Numbered from the stretch's first letter, positions 8,901 to 18,100 are shown. The stretch is 64,000 bases of DNA from JAPOXR01 sp965116115 (GCA_965116115.1 OZ220486.1:4278001-4342000), one strand, 5' to 3'. The notes: generated by a model from the sequence alone, not told the origin. Made by a program: numbers and translations.

Positions 8901-9589
8901 CAGGCACCTCCGCGCTTATCGTCGGCTTCGCGGATTTCGTCGGCGAACCAAGCCGTTACGCGCTCCGGACGGGTAATCGCGGTTCCGACGACCACCGCGT
9001 CCGCTCCGGCGCGGACGGCCCGCGCCGCGTAATCGGGACGGTTGTAGCGCCCCTCGGCCACGACAAACTTCCCCAGTCCGGCAAGCGCCTCGACCAGCTC
9101 GAAATCGGGCGCCTCGGGCGTTTCCCGCCCGACATATCCCGACATCGTCGAGCCCAGGATTTCACAGCCCATTTCACCCGCCTTCCGCCCTTCGGCGATG
9201 TTGGAACAATCCGCCATGGCGAGTCTGCCGCGGCTGCGGATCATCTCAAGAATCTCTTCCAACGGCGCCGGGCGCACCCTGTCGGTCGCGTCGAAAGCGA
9301 TAATGTCGGCCCCTTCCCGGGCAAGAGCGGCTGCGTCCCCGGCTGTCGGAGTGATGCGCACATCAGTGTCCGTCCGGCAGCTTTTGACCAAGCCGATTAT
9401 GGGAGCCTCTGTGACTCGGCGCACCGCCCTGAGATTTTCGATGCCTTCAATGCGCAGGCCGCAAGCCCCGCCGTTCAACGCCGCCGCCGCGAACCGCGCG
9501 ACAATGTCGGGCCGGTCCAAAGGACCGCCGGCGACAGGCTGGCACGAAACCAAAAGGCCATTGCGGAGCTGCTCCAACTTCTGATGCAT
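8900..9589 (-). CDS. nanE: N-acetylmannosamine-6-phosphate 2-epimerase
   Basis: 229 residues, a TIM-barrel enzyme that converts ManNAc-6-P to GlcNAc-6-P in sialic acid breakdown. The family opening is visible: LLVSCQPVAGGPLDRPDIV, then GACGLRIEGIENLRAVR and APIIGLVKS. The C-terminal phosphate site reads ADAVVVGTAITRPE. It is the first gene of a five-gene nan/transport operon reading leftwards. No nanA lyase is in the window, so the lyase step must be elsewhere or the imported sugar is ManNAc itself. Confidence 0.92.
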   Translation of the reverse strand: MHQKLEQLRNGLLVSCQPVAGGPLDRPDIVARFAAAALNGGACGLRIEGIENLRAVRRVTEAPIIGLVKSCRTDTDVRITPTAGDAAALAREGADIIAFDATDRVRPAPLEEILEMIRSRGRLAMADCSNIAEGRKAGEMGCEILGSTMSGYVGRETPEAPDFELVEALAGLGKFVVAEGRYNRPDYAARAVRAGADAVVVGTAITRPERVTAWFADEIREADDKRGGA

Positions 9590-9789
9590 CGATTGTCAAT
9601 CCAAAAAGTTCCCGGCTGAACTCCGAAGCGCATCACTCTCCGGCGACAGACGGCCCCTGTATCAGAAACCGATGATAGCAGATATCCGGGGCCGGGCAAG
9701 AGGATTTCCGACGCTCTCAGGGCTATTTTATTGTCGGTCTGGCGATCGGCGTATGCTGATTTTAAGGCTGACCATTCCGTTTTCGATGC

Positions 9790-10146
9790 GGTAACGTTCC
9801 TGCTGTTATGATTCTTCCGCTCTCGGATTCTTCCATCGACCTTTGCGAAGTGCTTGTAAGCGACGGCCATACCGCCTACCCGCCCTGCGCCGCGGCGATG
9901 GGAGTCCGTCACGGGGCGCTGAACATGTCACACGGCGAGCGGGTCCGGTATGCGTTCCATATCCAGACGGTCAACAGCAGGCACAGCTGCCTGAAACACT
10001 TCCTGCGGCGTTACCGCGGTGTTTCTGCCAAATATCTCGACAACTATCTGCGATGGTTCCATCGCGCCGGGCTGGAGAAAGCCCCTCCCCGTGCGTTTCT
10101 CGCCGCCGCAATCGACAGGCCATGCATAGTATTCGCAAATTGAGCC
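9790..10146 (+). pseudogene. IS1595 family transposase, C-terminal fragment with right inverted repeat
   Basis: The frame reads VSDGHTAYPPCAAAMGVRH, then TVNSRHSCLKHFLRRYRGVSAKYLDNYLRWF, matching the C-terminal DDE part of IS1595/IS1016-type transposases (H.TVN..IE..WS..K....G.). The N-terminal half is missing. The stop at 10141-10143 lies in a terminal repeat at 10122-10146 that resembles, with a few differences, the 25-bp inverted repeats of the MITE at 46384-46588. It is inserted in an IS630 relic, whose C-terminus continues from about 10155. Confidence 0.8.
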
Positions 10147-10154
10147 TAAACAAA

Positions 10155-10342
10155 TGTATGTCTTACACCCGTCAGCGCCTGTCCCGGCGCATCCCCGACC
10201 GGGAGACACTTTGCCGCGAGGTTTCGGCATGGCAGAAAGCGCGCAACGCCGACCCGGCCCTGGTCAAGCAGCGGTTCACCGCCCAAGACGAGCGCATTAA
10301 ACTGCATTCCCTGTATCCATCAATTTAACAATGTCAAACTAC
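10155..10342 (+). pseudogene. IS630 family transposase, C-terminal fragment and right end
   Basis: The frame gives SRRIPDRETLCREVSAWQKA, then RFTAQDERIKLHSLYPSI and a stop, the characteristic C-terminus of IS630-type transposases (..RFTTxDARIKLKRLYPSI). The following bases end in CAATGTCAAACTAC at 10329-10342, the same end as the small repeat at 12067-12191, so this marks the right terminus of the element. The left part has been lost or displaced by the IS1595 insertion. Confidence 0.85.
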
Positions 10343-10551
10343 TGGTTGCCAGCGGCTTTCTCCCGGACTGCCCAGCCCGGGAGCGGTCAGCTGTGCTCCG
10401 GCGGTCCATTAATTCGGTGCGGACAATTAATTTCCACTACCCGGCATGCCTTGGAAGCCCGGATCCGCCGCCGGATGGCCGGTCGACCGAGTGGAACCGC
10501 TGCTGGACGCCGCCGAAAACAGGGTTTTCTGGCGGCACTAAGTATATCCGA

Positions 10552-10572
10552 TAGCATTTGCCATGCTACAAT
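10552..10572 (+). promoter_or_regulatory. Putative operator/promoter of the mobile mystery A-B pair
   Basis: The inverted repeat TAGCAT-ttgcc-ATGCTA spans 10552-10568 and overlaps a TACAAT that could be a -10 box (10567-10572). It lies 108 bases ahead of the HTH gene, which could bind here as autorepressor. The surrounding 10343-10679 is AT-rich non-coding DNA with faint IS630/MITE debris (GGGTTTTCTGGCGGCACTAA at about 10523). Confidence 0.35.
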
Positions 10573-10679
10573 GTGGCGAGAATAACATTTTTTGCCATTC
10601 CATGATATTGCAGAACTCATATTTATGCCATATTATAGAATTACAAAATATCTAAATATGCGAAACCAAAGGTTGGCAA

Positions 10680-11141
10680 ATGTCCGTCTCAAGTGCCAAA
10701 AAGCGCCAAGCCGAAGGCAAGATCAATCAAGCCCATCAAGTAGCAATGGGCCTTGCCAAGCCGCTCGGCGGCTGGATTGCGACATTCCAGGAAGCCATCG
10801 GTATGAGCGCACCTGTTCTTGCCAAGCGGTTGGGAGTGTCCCGTAACAGCGTCTACAACTCTATCCAGAACGAGCAGGCCGGGACAATTTCGTTGAACCA
10901 GCTCCAAAAGATGGCCGAGGCCATGGGCGGCAAGCTTGTCTACGCGATCATCCCGCGCGACGGACCGGTCGAGGAAATCGTCATGGCCCAAGCCCGCAAG
11001 AAGGCCAAACGCATCATCCAACGCACCCGCGTGCACATGGCACTGGAAGAGCAGACCGAAGGCCTGCGCAGCCAGGAAGATATGATCGAGGAATTGGCGA
11101 GCGAAATCGTGCGGGAAATGTCGAGAGATTTCTGGAAGTGA
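10680..11141 (+). CDS. Mobile mystery protein A (HTH, antitoxin-like)
   Basis: 153 residues. The central helix-turn-helix reads IGMSAPVLAKRLGVSRNSVY, followed by SIQNEQAGTISLNQLQKMAE and a short beta segment GGKLVYAIIP, the standard layout of mobile mystery protein A. It is always followed by mobile mystery protein B, a Fic protein, and the two overlap here by four bases (ATGA-type). The pair behaves like a toxin-antitoxin or addiction module carried on mobile DNA. The A protein probably represses the promoter upstream. The N-terminus is preceded by AAAGG at a workable distance. Confidence 0.88.
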   Translation: MSVSSAKKRQAEGKINQAHQVAMGLAKPLGGWIATFQEAIGMSAPVLAKRLGVSRNSVYNSIQNEQAGTISLNQLQKMAEAMGGKLVYAIIPRDGPVEEIVMAQARKKAKRIIQRTRVHMALEEQTEGLRSQEDMIEELASEIVREMSRDFWK

Positions 11142-11761
11142 CCCTGGAACTGCACGAACCCACCGGCGCGACACCTCTCACGCCCGACGAGCTGCTTGGT
11201 CTTAAGGCCAAGCACATCACCACGCACGGCGAGCTTAACGAACTGGAAAGCGAAAACATCATTGAGGGGCTCACATGGCTGGATCGACGACCCAAGTCCT
11301 TCGACGTTCTAACCGACGATACCGCACGCGAAGTCCACAAGCGCCTGTTCGGCCAGGTCTGGGACTGGGCGGGCGTTTATCGCCTGACCGAGAAGAACAT
11401 CGGCGTGCCGGTCTGGCATATCTCAACCGAGATGCGCACCTGCCTCGACGACGCCCGATTCTGGCGCGAGAACGGCACCTACGAACCGTTGGAAGCCACC
11501 GCTCGCTTTCACCACAAGCTTGTCTGGACTCACCCCTTCGCCAACGGAAACGGACGCTGGGCGCGGATCATGGCAGATGCCTACCTAGCCAAGATCGAGT
11601 CCGACGTCTTCCTCGATTGGTCGGGTGGCGGGATCCTTACTGCTGACAGCGACCGCCGCACACGGTATATCGCGGCGCTGCGGGCGGCAGATGGGCACGA
11701 GTTCGAGGCGCTGATCAAACTTGTGGAAGAAATCGCCAATTATATGCGCGGTTATTGGTAG
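11138..11761 (+). CDS. Mobile mystery protein B (Fic-domain AMPylase-like)
   Basis: 207 residues with a complete Fic motif near residues 126-147: HHKLVWTHPFANGNGRWARI (HPFxxGNGRxxR, with the catalytic His). N-terminal GATPLTPDELLGLK and GELNELESENI are typical of this subgroup. Fic enzymes transfer AMP or a related group to a target protein; the target is unknown. The start overlaps the A gene. The stop codon TAG at 11759-11761 lies in the first bases of a MITE-like repeat (GTAGTC from 11758), so the native C-terminus may have been trimmed by that insertion. Confidence 0.88.
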   Translation: MTLELHEPTGATPLTPDELLGLKAKHITTHGELNELESENIIEGLTWLDRRPKSFDVLTDDTAREVHKRLFGQVWDWAGVYRLTEKNIGVPVWHISTEMRTCLDDARFWRENGTYEPLEATARFHHKLVWTHPFANGNGRWARIMADAYLAKIESDVFLDWSGGGILTADSDRRTRYIAALRAADGHEFEALIKLVEEIANYMRGYW

Positions 11762-11850
11762 TCAGGCACGGTGAAATTGATGGCATAAGCAGGTTGGGAG
11801 CAGAAACCGGAAACATCAAGTCTATGGCATACCCGCGTCTACTTCACTCG
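11758..11850 (+). repeat. Diverged MITE-like repeat (copy related to 12067-12191)
   Basis: It begins GTAGTCAGGCACGG and contains AGCAGAAACCGGAAACA and GCGTCTACTTCACT, aligning along its length with the better copy at 12067-12191 (GTAGTCTGACACAG; AAGAAACCGGAAACA; GCGTCTACTTCACT). The right end is missing, cut where the 204-bp repeat begins. Ends resemble those of IS630 elements. Confidence 0.65.
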
Positions 11851-11856
11851 TAACTA

Positions 11857-12060
11857 CTGCTTGCCAGAAAACCTATAACTAATTGAATTCAAAGAGTGAT
11901 TCACCGCTTTCAGCGAACGAAGATTTTCCTGTTTTGACCAGATTCACGCTGATTCCGACCTGAACGGGCAATCACAACATCGCAATTGATGATTCTTCGT
12001 TCCCCAGATACTGCAATTCTTCTCACATATTCAGCGTATTACGGGTTTTCTGGCAGGCAC
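11857..12060. repeat. 204-bp inverted-repeat element with TAACTA direct repeats
   Basis: The ends form an imperfect inverted repeat (CTGCTTGCCAGAAAACC at 11857 and its counterpart ending GGTTTTCTGGCAGGCAC at 12060). TAACTA occurs directly on both sides (11851-11856 and 12061-12066). The interior is AT-rich compared with its surroundings and has no coding frame. A non-autonomous transposon is the simplest explanation; the family of its helper is unknown. Confidence 0.55.
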
Positions 12061-12066
12061 TAACTA

Positions 12067-12191
12067 GTAGTCTGACACAGCAGAATTGACGATAAAAACA
12101 GGTTGAGAGAAGAAACCGGAAACAACAAGCTTGATATACTGGAGCGTCTACTTCACTATTTCCATTCATCAATACAACAATGTCAAACTAC
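12067..12191 (+). repeat. IS630-type MITE, 125 bp
   Basis: TA flanks both ends (12065-12066 and 12192-12193), as expected for IS630/mariner targets. Ends are GTAGTCTGACA and TGTCAAACTAC, an imperfect inverted repeat identical in its right half to the end of the IS630 relic at 10329-10342. There is no open frame. Confidence 0.7.
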
Positions 12192-12355
12192 TAGCGCCTT
12201 TCCTGCCTGACGAACGCCGCTGTCGCCATCGTGCGCTGCGGCGGACGCTTCAGCTATATGCCCGAGGCTGACCGGCATTACGCCGCCCGCGACTGAGACG
12301 GGGAATGTCCCGCTTGGTGTTGAAACCCGCAGGAGCGATGCTGCCGGTCGGCTAT

Positions 12356-13515
12356 CTACGCGGCGTCCTTGAGCCGGTCAAGCCGATTCTTTCGACGATG
12401 TTCGATGAGAGCCTGCTTGAGAACGGGCAGCTGCCTGTACGCCTTGATGCGGCGGAAACCCTTCTCGGCCCTGTCATGCCGGCGGCGGGCTGTCTCAAAG
12501 CCATGCCGGCGTTCCTCCAGCGCTTCACGTTGCGGCAGACCTGCCGGACCGTGCTGTTCATCGATTCGATGATGTTCGTGCTCGCCAGCGACCGCCGCAG
12601 CTCTAACGGCAGGCCGAGCCGGGAGACGGTCAGGACCTCGTCCAGGCCTTCAAGTATCGACCGGGAGACATCCGGCGCCTCCTGTTCGAAACGCCGGGCC
12701 ATGCTGCGCATCAGCCGCTCGGCCTTGTCGGCGTCATCAAGTTCCCAGGCCTGTCTGAGCGTCCCGGCTCCGTCGACGATGAACAGATAACAGCCCTCCG
12801 GGTCAAGCCCGCGCCCGATCAGATCATCAAGCAGAGCCTGCACGGTCGCAGCATTCTCCGTCGCGCCTTCGATGACGACTGGGGGACGCTTACGCCCGGA
12901 TGCGTCAATGCCGACCGCCCCGATCATCAGCAGACGGTCGCTCATATGCAGCCCGTCGATCTGAACCGCGACGAGATCAAGCTCCGACAGATCGGAAGCT
13001 GTCCATTCATCAAACTTCGCCTGCGTCAGAGCCTTGAACCGGCGGGACACGGCCGATTTCGACAGCCCGCAGCCCGCCCCGCACGGAACTCCGGCCTCCG
13101 GAATCCTCACCGCCCGGCGGAACTTGCGGGTCGCTGCGCTCGCGGTCATCAAGTTCACCGACTGTTGATCAAGATAGCCGTCCGCGGAGATCTCCTACCA
13201 GCTCGGCAGGGACATCTCCTTGCCCGCAGCCTTGCAGCGGAGCCGCGGACGGTCGATGCCGACCTTGCCGCCGTGAAACCCGACCTGGGAACGCGCATGG
13301 CACTGGCGGTGCCCCGGCTTGTCGGGAGAATGACTGTAACGCTTCCCGGCAAGCCGCTCGGCGTCCTCGTCCATCATCTGCCGCAGATACGCGATGCCCG
13401 TCGTCAGACAGAATTTCTCGAAACTCTCGGTCACGTCTTCGTACGCCTTTTCGACGAGCGCGTTGATGTTCGAAGCGCTGGCGGAGGCGCAGGGGAATGT
13501 GCTAATGGTCTTCAT
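12356..13515 (-). pseudogene. IS256 (Mutator) family transposase, inactivated
   Basis: The natural start is probably ATG 13515 (MKTISTFPCAS) behind AAGGA. The N-terminus reads FEKFCLTTGIAYLRQMMDED, HSPDKPGHR and GFHGGKVGIDRPR, then stops at a TAG right after LPSW; the frame continues unchanged past that codon with SKSAVSRRFKAL, the first catalytic segment IDGLHM and NIIESMNSTVRQVCRNVKRW. An internal deletion joins FIVDGAGTL to RQAWELDD, removing the part with the second catalytic region. The last 40 codons (KGFRRIKAYRQLPVLKQAL) are in another frame. There are at least three lesions, so it is non-functional. Confidence 0.88.
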
Positions 13516-13973
13516 AGCATTGCTTCCTTTTTCTTCAGAAAATCCCCGAGCTGATGCTCGCGGGAGAGGCAACACCGCCTGTATCAAATTCAACATCAAG
13601 TGGGACATCCCCCTGAGACGCGCTCGACGCGATCCTCATCCCGTCCGGCGGATGAAACGCCGCTCCTGACCCCGCGCGATGCGCCGGGAACGCGCCGCCG
13701 GACGGCGCGACGGGGGAGCCGTGCCCGATGTTCCAAAAAGCGCGCCTGGAGCCCTGATACGCCGGCAGCGGCTGCTGAAACCGGCGCGCGGAAAACCCGG
13801 ATCGCCTCAAACATGCCCGTTCCGTGCCGCATCAGCACTCCAGGCCCGACAATAAAATGGTCCTGCCGACGCCCCCTTCCGCCCTCACCCGGATCAGGCC
13901 GCGCACCGTCTCCCGGCGGCCGCGGCCGTGCTTCAGGCTTGACCAGCGGGGCGAAACCGTTAATGCGCTGACC

Positions 13974-15782
13974 ATGCGAGAAGATTTGTCAATTCAGCCT
14001 TGGAGCCGGGCGGCCGGGCGGCTTGTGGATGTCGCCGCCGGGCGGCGGCCCGCCGACATGGTTTTCCGGGGAGCCGCATGGGTCAATGTCCACAGCCGTG
14101 AAGTCATAAAAAATTCAGACATCGCCGTCGCCGAAGGCAGGTTCGCTTACTGCGGCGGCGATGCCGGCCACTGCATAGGCAGCGGCACCGAAGTGATACC
14201 GGTTGACGGACTGTATGCCGTGCCGGGTTTCTGCGACGGGCACATGCACATCGAATCCGGCATGCTGACTCCGGCGCGGTTCGCCGAAGCCGTCATTCCG
14301 CACGGAACCACCACGCTGTTCTCCGATCCGCATGAAATCGCCAACGTTCTCGGCTTGGACGGCGTGCAGCTGATGCTCCGGGAATCGCTGTCCCAGCCCA
14401 TCAACATTTACGTTCAAATGCCGTCCTGCGTCCCTTCGGCCCCCGGCTTGGAGACGTCAGGGACGTCCATCGGCCCGGATGATGTCGCGGAAGCCATGAC
14501 TTGGCCGGGCATCATCGGTCTCGGCGAAATGATGAATTTCCCGGGCGTCATCGCCGGCGATGAACAGATGCTGGCGGAGATCGCCGCCGCCCAAGCGGCC
14601 GGCAAAACGGTCGGCGGACATTACGCTTCTCCCGATCTCGGCCCCGGATTTCACGCCTATGCGGCGGGCGGCCCGGCAGACGATCACGAAGGCACGCGCG
14701 AAGCGGACGCCGCCGCGAGGGTGCGGCAGGGCATGCGCGTCATGATGCGGCTCGGCTCGGCCTGGCATGATGTCAGGAGCCAGATCACCGCGGTCACGGA
14801 AAAGGGAATCGACCCGCGCAGCTTCATTCTTTGCACTGACGACTGTCATTCCGGAACCCTTGCCGAAAGCGGCCACATGGACCGGGTCGTCCGGCACGCC
14901 GTTAACTGCGGCTGCGAGCCTCTTGTCGCTCTGCAGATGGCGACGCTGAACACGGCCGCGCATTTCGGCCTTGAGCGCGAAATCGGCTCGATCGCTCCGG
15001 GCCGCCGCGCCGATCTGATTCTGACCTCATGCCTTGAATCGCTGCCGGTCCTGGAAGTCTTCGGACGCGGCAGGCGGCTGGCATCAGGCGGACGGCTGCT
15101 GGTCGAGACGCCCCGCATGGACTGGCCGGAACACGCCCTCCGCACAGTGAGAATCGGCAGGGAACTGCGCGCCGGCGATTTCCGTGTCTCGGCCCCCGAG
15201 GGGGCTGAGACCGTCAGCGTCAAAGTGATCGGCGTGATTGAAAACCAAGCCCCGACCAAGCATCTCAAAGCTGTTCTGCCGGTCAGGAACGGGACTGTCC
15301 CCGGCTGTTCCGAAAGGGACGTCTGTTCAATTGCCGTTGTTGAAAGGCACCGCGGCAGCGGCAGCGTCGTCAACGGTTTCGTCAGCGGATTCGGCTATGG
15401 CGGATCAATGGCCTTGGCTTCCACGGTCGCGCATGACTGCCATCACATGATTGTCGTCGGAACGGATCCCGCGCAGATGGCCCATGCCGCGAACCGGCTC
15501 GGCGAAGTGAACGGCGGAATGACGGTTTGGAAGGACGGTGAAGAACTCGCCTTGGTGAAATTGCCGGTCGCCGGGCTGATGTCGCAGCGCCCGGCCAGTG
15601 AGGTCGCGGCGAGCGCCGGGCGGCTGAATGACGCTCTGGCCGCGTGCGGCTGCAGAATCGACAATGCGGTGATGCAGCATTCGCTGCTCGCGCTGCCGGT
15701 GATTCCGGAACTGCGGATCACCGATCTCGGACTGGTCGATGCGGTGACGTTCGGGCTGGTCAGCCTGTTTGATGAAGACTGA
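13974..15782 (+). CDS. ade: Adenine deaminase
   Basis: About 602 residues from ATG 13974; the frame is open further upstream but the family begins near here. It hydrolyses adenine to hypoxanthine and ammonia. The amidohydrolase metal motif is FCDGHMHIESGML; TLFSDPHEIANVLG, GGHYASPDLGPGF and ILCTDDCHSGTL supply further expected metal and catalytic residues. The C-terminal adenine-deaminase domain carries GFVSGFGYGGSMALASTVAHD. The stop is three bases before the AMP nucleosidase start, so the two form an operon turning AMP into adenine and then hypoxanthine. Confidence 0.93.
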   Translation: MREDLSIQPWSRAAGRLVDVAAGRRPADMVFRGAAWVNVHSREVIKNSDIAVAEGRFAYCGGDAGHCIGSGTEVIPVDGLYAVPGFCDGHMHIESGMLTPARFAEAVIPHGTTTLFSDPHEIANVLGLDGVQLMLRESLSQPINIYVQMPSCVPSAPGLETSGTSIGPDDVAEAMTWPGIIGLGEMMNFPGVIAGDEQMLAEIAAAQAAGKTVGGHYASPDLGPGFHAYAAGGPADDHEGTREADAAARVRQGMRVMMRLGSAWHDVRSQITAVTEKGIDPRSFILCTDDCHSGTLAESGHMDRVVRHAVNCGCEPLVALQMATLNTAAHFGLEREIGSIAPGRRADLILTSCLESLPVLEVFGRGRRLASGGRLLVETPRMDWPEHALRTVRIGRELRAGDFRVSAPEGAETVSVKVIGVIENQAPTKHLKAVLPVRNGTVPGCSERDVCSIAVVERHRGSGSVVNGFVSGFGYGGSMALASTVAHDCHHMIVVGTDPAQMAHAANRLGEVNGGMTVWKDGEELALVKLPVAGLMSQRPASEVAASAGRLNDALAACGCRIDNAVMQHSLLALPVIPELRITDLGLVDAVTFGLVSLFDED

Positions 15783-15785
15783 AAC

Positions 15786-17270
15786 ATGGGCGGAGAAACG
15801 ACAAAAGACGACTGCGTCACGCCGCCTGTCCTGCCGGCGGCCAGTTTCGACCGGGCTGCGCCGGCTGTTGAAAGACTTGAGGATCTGTACAGGGAAGCGA
15901 CGGAATTTCTGAGGTTCAGACTGACCCGGGCGTTGCAAAAAGGCGGCGGCGGCCGCCGCCGTTTCCGCGCCTTCTACCCGGAGGTCAGGATCAATATCCG
16001 GACGCACGCGAGTTCCGACAGCCGGCTGTCTTTCGGGCATGTGTACGGAATGGGACAATTCGCCGCCACAATCACCCAGCCCGCGCTGTTCAGTTCCTAT
16101 CTCGAGCAGCAGATCGGACTCTTGATCAAGAACTACGGCGTGCCGGTTTCCGTCGGACCGTCATCAACGCCGATTCCCATTCACTTCGCGGTCAGCGACT
16201 CTGCGGAAATGGAGACGCATCCGGAATCACTGGCAGTGCCTCTGCGCGACGTGTTTGATGTTCCGGATCTGAGCAACATCAATGATGACATCATCAACGG
16301 ACTCGACATCCAGAGAAGTGACGGCTCAAAACCGCTGGCTCCGTTCACCGCCCAACGCGTAGACTATTCGCTGGCGCGGTTGCGCCACTACACCGCGACC
16401 AGCCCCGAACATTTCCAGAATTTCATCCTGTTCACCAACTACCAGTTCTATGTCGACGGATTTGCCCGATACGCCCGCCGCGCGCTTGCTGACCCGCGGT
16501 CAGGATACACGGAACTGATCGCCCCGGGAGACGCGCGGCTCGCCGATCCGGAAAGTGAGATTCCAAAGCCGGACCGGATGCCGCAGATGCCGGCTTACCA
16601 TTTCAAACGCGCCGACAAGAACGGGATCACGCTGGTTAATATCGGAATCGGCCCCTCCAACGCCAAGACGGCGACCGACCATATTGCCGTCCTCCGCCCG
16701 CGCGCCTGGCTGATGGTCGGCCATTGCGCGGGGCTCAGAAACACGCAGAATCTCGGCGATTATGTTCTCGCGCACGCGTATCTCCGCGAAGACCAGGTCC
16801 TGGATGACGACCTGCCGGTCTGGGTGCCGGTTCCAGCGCTCGCCGAAATCCAGATCGCTCTGGAAGACGCAGTGGCCGAAGCCAACAAAATAAAGGGCTA
16901 TGAACTCAAAAGCATCATGCGCACCGGAACCGTGGCATCCGCGGACAACCGGAACTGGGAACTGCGCGCCAATGCCGGGTTTTTGCGCCGGCTCAGCCAG
17001 TCCCGGGCCATTGCCATGGATATGGAATCGGCTACGATCGCCGCCAACGGTTTCCGCTTCCGCGTGCCGTACGGAACTCTGCTGTGCGTTTCAGACAAAC
17101 CGCTGCAGGGCGAGCTCAAACTCCCCGGCATGGCAACGCGGTTTTACAGGGATCAAGTCGAAAAACACCTCAGCATCGGCATCCGGGCAATGGAATCGCT
17201 GCGCGAAATGCCGCTGGAGGTTTTGCATTCTCGGAAGCTGCGCAGTTTCGGCGAAACAGCGTTTCTTTGA
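15786..17270 (+). CDS. amn: AMP nucleosidase
   Basis: 494 residues, close to the family's normal length. The enzyme cleaves AMP to adenine and ribose-5-phosphate. The N-terminal AMP-nucleosidase domain has YPEVRINI and SFGHVYGMGQFAATITQP. The C-terminal phosphorylase-like fold contains VGHCAGLRNTQNLGDYVLA and AIAMDMESATIAANG, the substrate-binding region of purine phosphorylases. It is co-transcribed with ade, whose product uses the adenine formed. In other bacteria Amn controls AMP levels under phosphate or energy stress. Confidence 0.95.
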   Translation: MGGETTKDDCVTPPVLPAASFDRAAPAVERLEDLYREATEFLRFRLTRALQKGGGGRRRFRAFYPEVRINIRTHASSDSRLSFGHVYGMGQFAATITQPALFSSYLEQQIGLLIKNYGVPVSVGPSSTPIPIHFAVSDSAEMETHPESLAVPLRDVFDVPDLSNINDDIINGLDIQRSDGSKPLAPFTAQRVDYSLARLRHYTATSPEHFQNFILFTNYQFYVDGFARYARRALADPRSGYTELIAPGDARLADPESEIPKPDRMPQMPAYHFKRADKNGITLVNIGIGPSNAKTATDHIAVLRPRAWLMVGHCAGLRNTQNLGDYVLAHAYLREDQVLDDDLPVWVPVPALAEIQIALEDAVAEANKIKGYELKSIMRTGTVASADNRNWELRANAGFLRRLSQSRAIAMDMESATIAANGFRFRVPYGTLLCVSDKPLQGELKLPGMATRFYRDQVEKHLSIGIRAMESLREMPLEVLHSRKLRSFGETAFL

Positions 17271-17396
17271 CCGGATTCCGGAAAAACTATCAGCAGCTTC
17301 CAGCGTCAATGACGGTTTGGTATTGTGAAAAGACACGCAATATGTATTGCGTTTCCAACTGCAACTTTAACCAAAAAGACAAAAGGATCAATCAGT

Positions 17397-17687
17397 ATGG
17401 CAATCAAAGCACTTTCGCGGGCTGAACTCGCCGCAAACGTGGCCGCAGAGGCAGGAGTCACGATCAAAGAGACCAATGCCGTGATCACCGCGCTGTCAGC
17501 CGTGATCACGTCCACGGTCGCCGGCGGCGGCGCGGCGGCTCTGCCTGGAGTCGGCAAAATCGAGTGCCGCGAACGCGCGGCGAGAAACGTGAGGAACCCT
17601 CAGACCGGCGAGACCATCATGAAGCCCGCCGACCGGGTGCCCAAAATGGTCTTTGCCAAAGCCCTGAAAACCGCCTGCAACACGTGA
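17397..17687 (+). CDS. HU-family DNA-binding protein
   Basis: 96 residues, the length of HU/IHF subunits. It starts MAIKALSRAELAANVAAEAG behind a good ribosome site (AAAGGA). The DNA-binding arm reads GKIECRERAARNVRNPQTGE, close to the RxxRNPxTGE signature, followed by K-P-A-D-R-V-P-K-M-V-F. It acts as a dimeric, non-specific DNA-bending nucleoid protein. It stands alone between amn and a large hairpin, with its own probable promoter in the AT-richer stretch 17330-17390. Confidence 0.93.
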   Translation: MAIKALSRAELAANVAAEAGVTIKETNAVITALSAVITSTVAGGGAAALPGVGKIECRERAARNVRNPQTGETIMKPADRVPKMVFAKALKTACNT

Positions 17688-17850
17688 TCAGAGCGGCGCG
17701 TCCAAATCAGCCGCATCTCAATCGCATACAATCGCCGGGTGCCTACGGACTGAACGGGTTGTGAAATTCACGGCCGCGTTGCGGCCGCATGTCCCGCCAA
17801 GTGCCTTGGCCAACGCTGAATTTTCCGGATTTCCGGCAGGCTCCGAAGCA

Positions 17851-17900
17851 CGGCGAGCCGCTCCCGCCCCCGCGCTGAGCGGGCCGGGAGCGGCTCGCCG
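17851..17900. terminator. Perfect 16-bp inverted repeat, possible terminator
   Basis: CGGCGAGCCGCTCCCG (17851-17866) is exactly complementary to 17885-17900, with an 18-base loop. It lies 164 bases after the HU gene and has no T-run, so it could be a terminator, a Rho-blocking or mRNA-stabilising hairpin, or a repeat-element end. The rest of 17690-17950 shows no gene. Confidence 0.45.
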
Positions 17901-18100
17901 CAAGGGACGTATTGCGTGCGAAGCCGTCACGGCGCTTGCGGTTTCGCAGGACCGCGTTTCTTGGCTTGAGCGGCGTTCAGTAGTGAACAGCCGCAACAGT
18001 CATAAGCACCGTCGAGCGACGGGCTTTCCAAGCCGGGGCCTAAAAAAGTCTTCATCGGGGCGCAGGCCGGGCGGGCAGCCCGGTCATAAGGGGTGTGAGT

